A stretch of 64,000 nt of DNA, from NCBI GenBank assembly GCA_934096815.1, contig CAKOMY010000001.1, forward strand, positions 1 to 64,000. The letters run 5' to 3'. The notes under the pieces are model-generated. The model was not told where the DNA came from and made no database searches. It was given only the letters and a program-made list of their open reading frames with translations. The first letter of the stretch is position 1, and every line of letters starts with the position of its first letter. Origin of the DNA: an uncultured Bacilli bacterium (GTDB lineage Bacteria > Bacillota_I > Bacilli_A > RF39 > UBA660). This document shows, one piece after another, positions 62,891 through 64,000 of this stretch. The position numbers and the translations under genes were made by a program.

Positions 62891-64000
62891 CTAGTTAAAG
62901 TCATACGAATACTCATTTTCCCTAGTTTTAATTACATATCTTTTAGATATTGATTTATCTTTAATATTGTTAGGAATATCAAAAAAGATTTTATTTTCTA
63001 AATTCGAATATGTTTTGCCATAAATAGTTGATGTTCTTTCATTATTGTTAATATTATAATTTATTTTAGAAAATTTATTAATAATTGACTGAATATCATT
63101 ATTAGTACTTCTAGCTAGAAGAGATGATTCATCGATATTTAATTCATAATCGACAATTAATAAATCATATTGATTACGGTTATCAGGAATAATTATATCA
63201 GTTAAGGTTTGGCAATTATTTTCGTCTAAACATTTTTGATAAGTATATTCATATCTTTCTTTTATTTCGATATTATTAATCTTTATGGTTGTATTACCAT
63301 ATAATGTTTTTCCAAGATAGTTTAATGTATTTAATGATGATGTTTGAGGCGTAATATCTTTATCTAAATTATTAGCATTAAATTTATATTCACGATAAAT
63401 ATTATTTGTTACGCCATTTTTATATTCGTATCCTTTATATACCATTAGTTTTAAATTGTTTACTTTAGCACTAGTGGGCAATTCATATATAAATAATAAA
63501 TTTGTGGGTTTATTAGGAATTAAATCACCATTATATACCGTTCCTAAATCGGAAAAACTATTTGAAAGGCTTGATTTATATACTGATTCTTTATTGCCGT
63601 TATAAATTATGTACATTTCCTCTGGTTTTAAAATATTTTTACCTTTGTTTGTTAAAGTCATATCTAATATGATATATTTATTAGTATTACTTATTTGTTT
63701 ACTTTTATAGTCATAAGACGTTACATAGGCATTATTTAATTTATAGATAAACTTATCAGCTGTTAAAGAACTTCCAACGTGATATTTATGAATTGAAATA
63801 GATGTATTAATAAAAATTGTCACTAAAATAATTGAAATAATTGAGCCTCCTACTATATTAATTAAGAATTTATTTTCTTTATAATAAATAACTATTTCAC
63901 GATATAATCTATGAATTTTTCTTTTTATTAAATAATTATCCTTACCAAACTCAAACTCAAATTCTTCATTATCTTCTGCTTTTATTTCAAGTTCTTGCAT
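62891..64000 (-). CDS. Single-pass membrane protein, extracellular domain unknown (may extend past window)
   Basis: A protein of at least 369 residues whose ATG is the last codon of the window, so the true start could lie beyond it. Residues 1-45 are acidic then basic and cytosolic; about 47-68 is one transmembrane segment (INIVGGSIISIILVTIFINT); the rest is extracellular, with a DUF4352/Telokin-like beta domain pattern near 100-180 (YIILDMTLTNKGKNILKPEE, LFIYELPTSAKVNNLKLMVY) and a second beta domain beyond 210 with two Cys in YQKCLDENNCQTL. The function is unknown. It is upstream of tRNA-Cys and followed by a palindromic stretch. Confidence 0.65.
   Translation of the reverse strand: MQELEIKAEDNEEFEFEFGKDNYLIKRKIHRLYREIVIYYKENKFLINIVGGSIISIILVTIFINTSISIHKYHVGSSLTADKFIYKLNNAYVTSYDYKSKQISNTNKYIILDMTLTNKGKNILKPEEMYIIYNGNKESVYKSSLSNSFSDLGTVYNGDLIPNKPTNLLFIYELPTSAKVNNLKLMVYKGYEYKNGVTNNIYREYKFNANNLDKDITPQTSSLNTLNYLGKTLYGNTTIKINNIEIKERYEYTYQKCLDENNCQTLTDIIIPDNRNQYDLLIVDYELNIDESSLLARSTNNDIQSIINKFSKINYNINNNERTSTIYGKTYSNLENKIFFDIPNNIKDKSISKRYVIKTRENEYSYDFN

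Noticed and set aside
1..64000. CRISPR array, rRNA genes, intact insertion sequences
   Set aside because: No array of regularly spaced repeats, no rRNA-like sequence and no intact transposase was seen.

Overview
The window is very AT-rich DNA (mostly about a quarter G+C) from a walled, probably anaerobic low-GC Firmicute, most like the uncultured gut Bacilli/Erysipelotrichia-type lineages. The basis is gene content and order (secG-rnr-smpB, hpf near secA, prfB with its +1 frameshift signal, T-box ileS), a FemAB-type cell-wall aminoacyltransferase and a GH25 muramidase, and rubrerythrin. UGA is a stop codon: RF2 is encoded and its own frameshift uses an in-frame UGA, so this is the standard code and not the Mycoplasma code. 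The species assignment is inference. Most genes are on the minus strand.

Layout. 0-3.3 kb: tandem WXG-like surface proteins and a large unknown protein. 3.3-9.3 kb: mgtE, a YitT-family protein and prfB, a transglutaminase-like protein, trpS. 9.3-13.6 kb: GH25 muramidase, a decayed lipoprotein, and a zinc/cadmium efflux operon (ArsR/SmtB repressor, P1B ATPase, thioredoxin-like protein lacking both cysteines). 13.7-15.3 kb: a surface protein with a GC-rich C-terminal patch that looks like a diversified lectin-fold region, transcribed from a promoter with a poly-G spacer. 15.4-22.3 kb: unknown protein, pentapeptide/HD/thioredoxin-like/rhodanese-like operon, cardiolipin synthase, dicarboxylate or amino-acid symporter. 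22.4-34.6 kb: accessory region with a Sel1-repeat protein, a giant protein paired with an ankyrin protein, an IS66 transposase remnant, a SIS-like protein with a WYL regulator, two Fic proteins and a GNAT remnant. 34.7-48.8 kb: a probable small RNA, tsaC, secA, a divergent lipoprotein/membrane-protein pair, hpf, csp, T-box ileS, a histidine phosphatase, smpB, rnr, secG. 48.8-59.1 kb: TasA-like protein and its decayed paralogue, enolase, FemX-like protein, rubrerythrin, typA, YfhO, diacylglycerol-kinase family protein. 59.1-62.7 kb: a decayed island. 62.7-64 kb: tRNA-Cys and a membrane-anchored unknown protein running to the window edge.

The most unusual parts are: (1) 59.5-62.2 kb, where a strong promoter and ribosome binding site precede an 11-codon ORF (MKFACHVDQNC), then a hairpin, a frameshifted MccB/ThiF-like adenylyltransferase with an N-terminal peptide-binding-like domain, and an ABC-F ATPase with one stop codon in its second Walker A. 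This has the layout of a short-peptide RiPP or nucleotide-peptide operon that has begun to decay. (2) 13.7-15.3 kb, where one surface gene appears to combine a possible phase-variable promoter with a possible diversified binding face. No reverse transcriptase or template repeat lies in the window. (3) An unassigned structured RNA at 34.8 kb with its own promoter and terminator.
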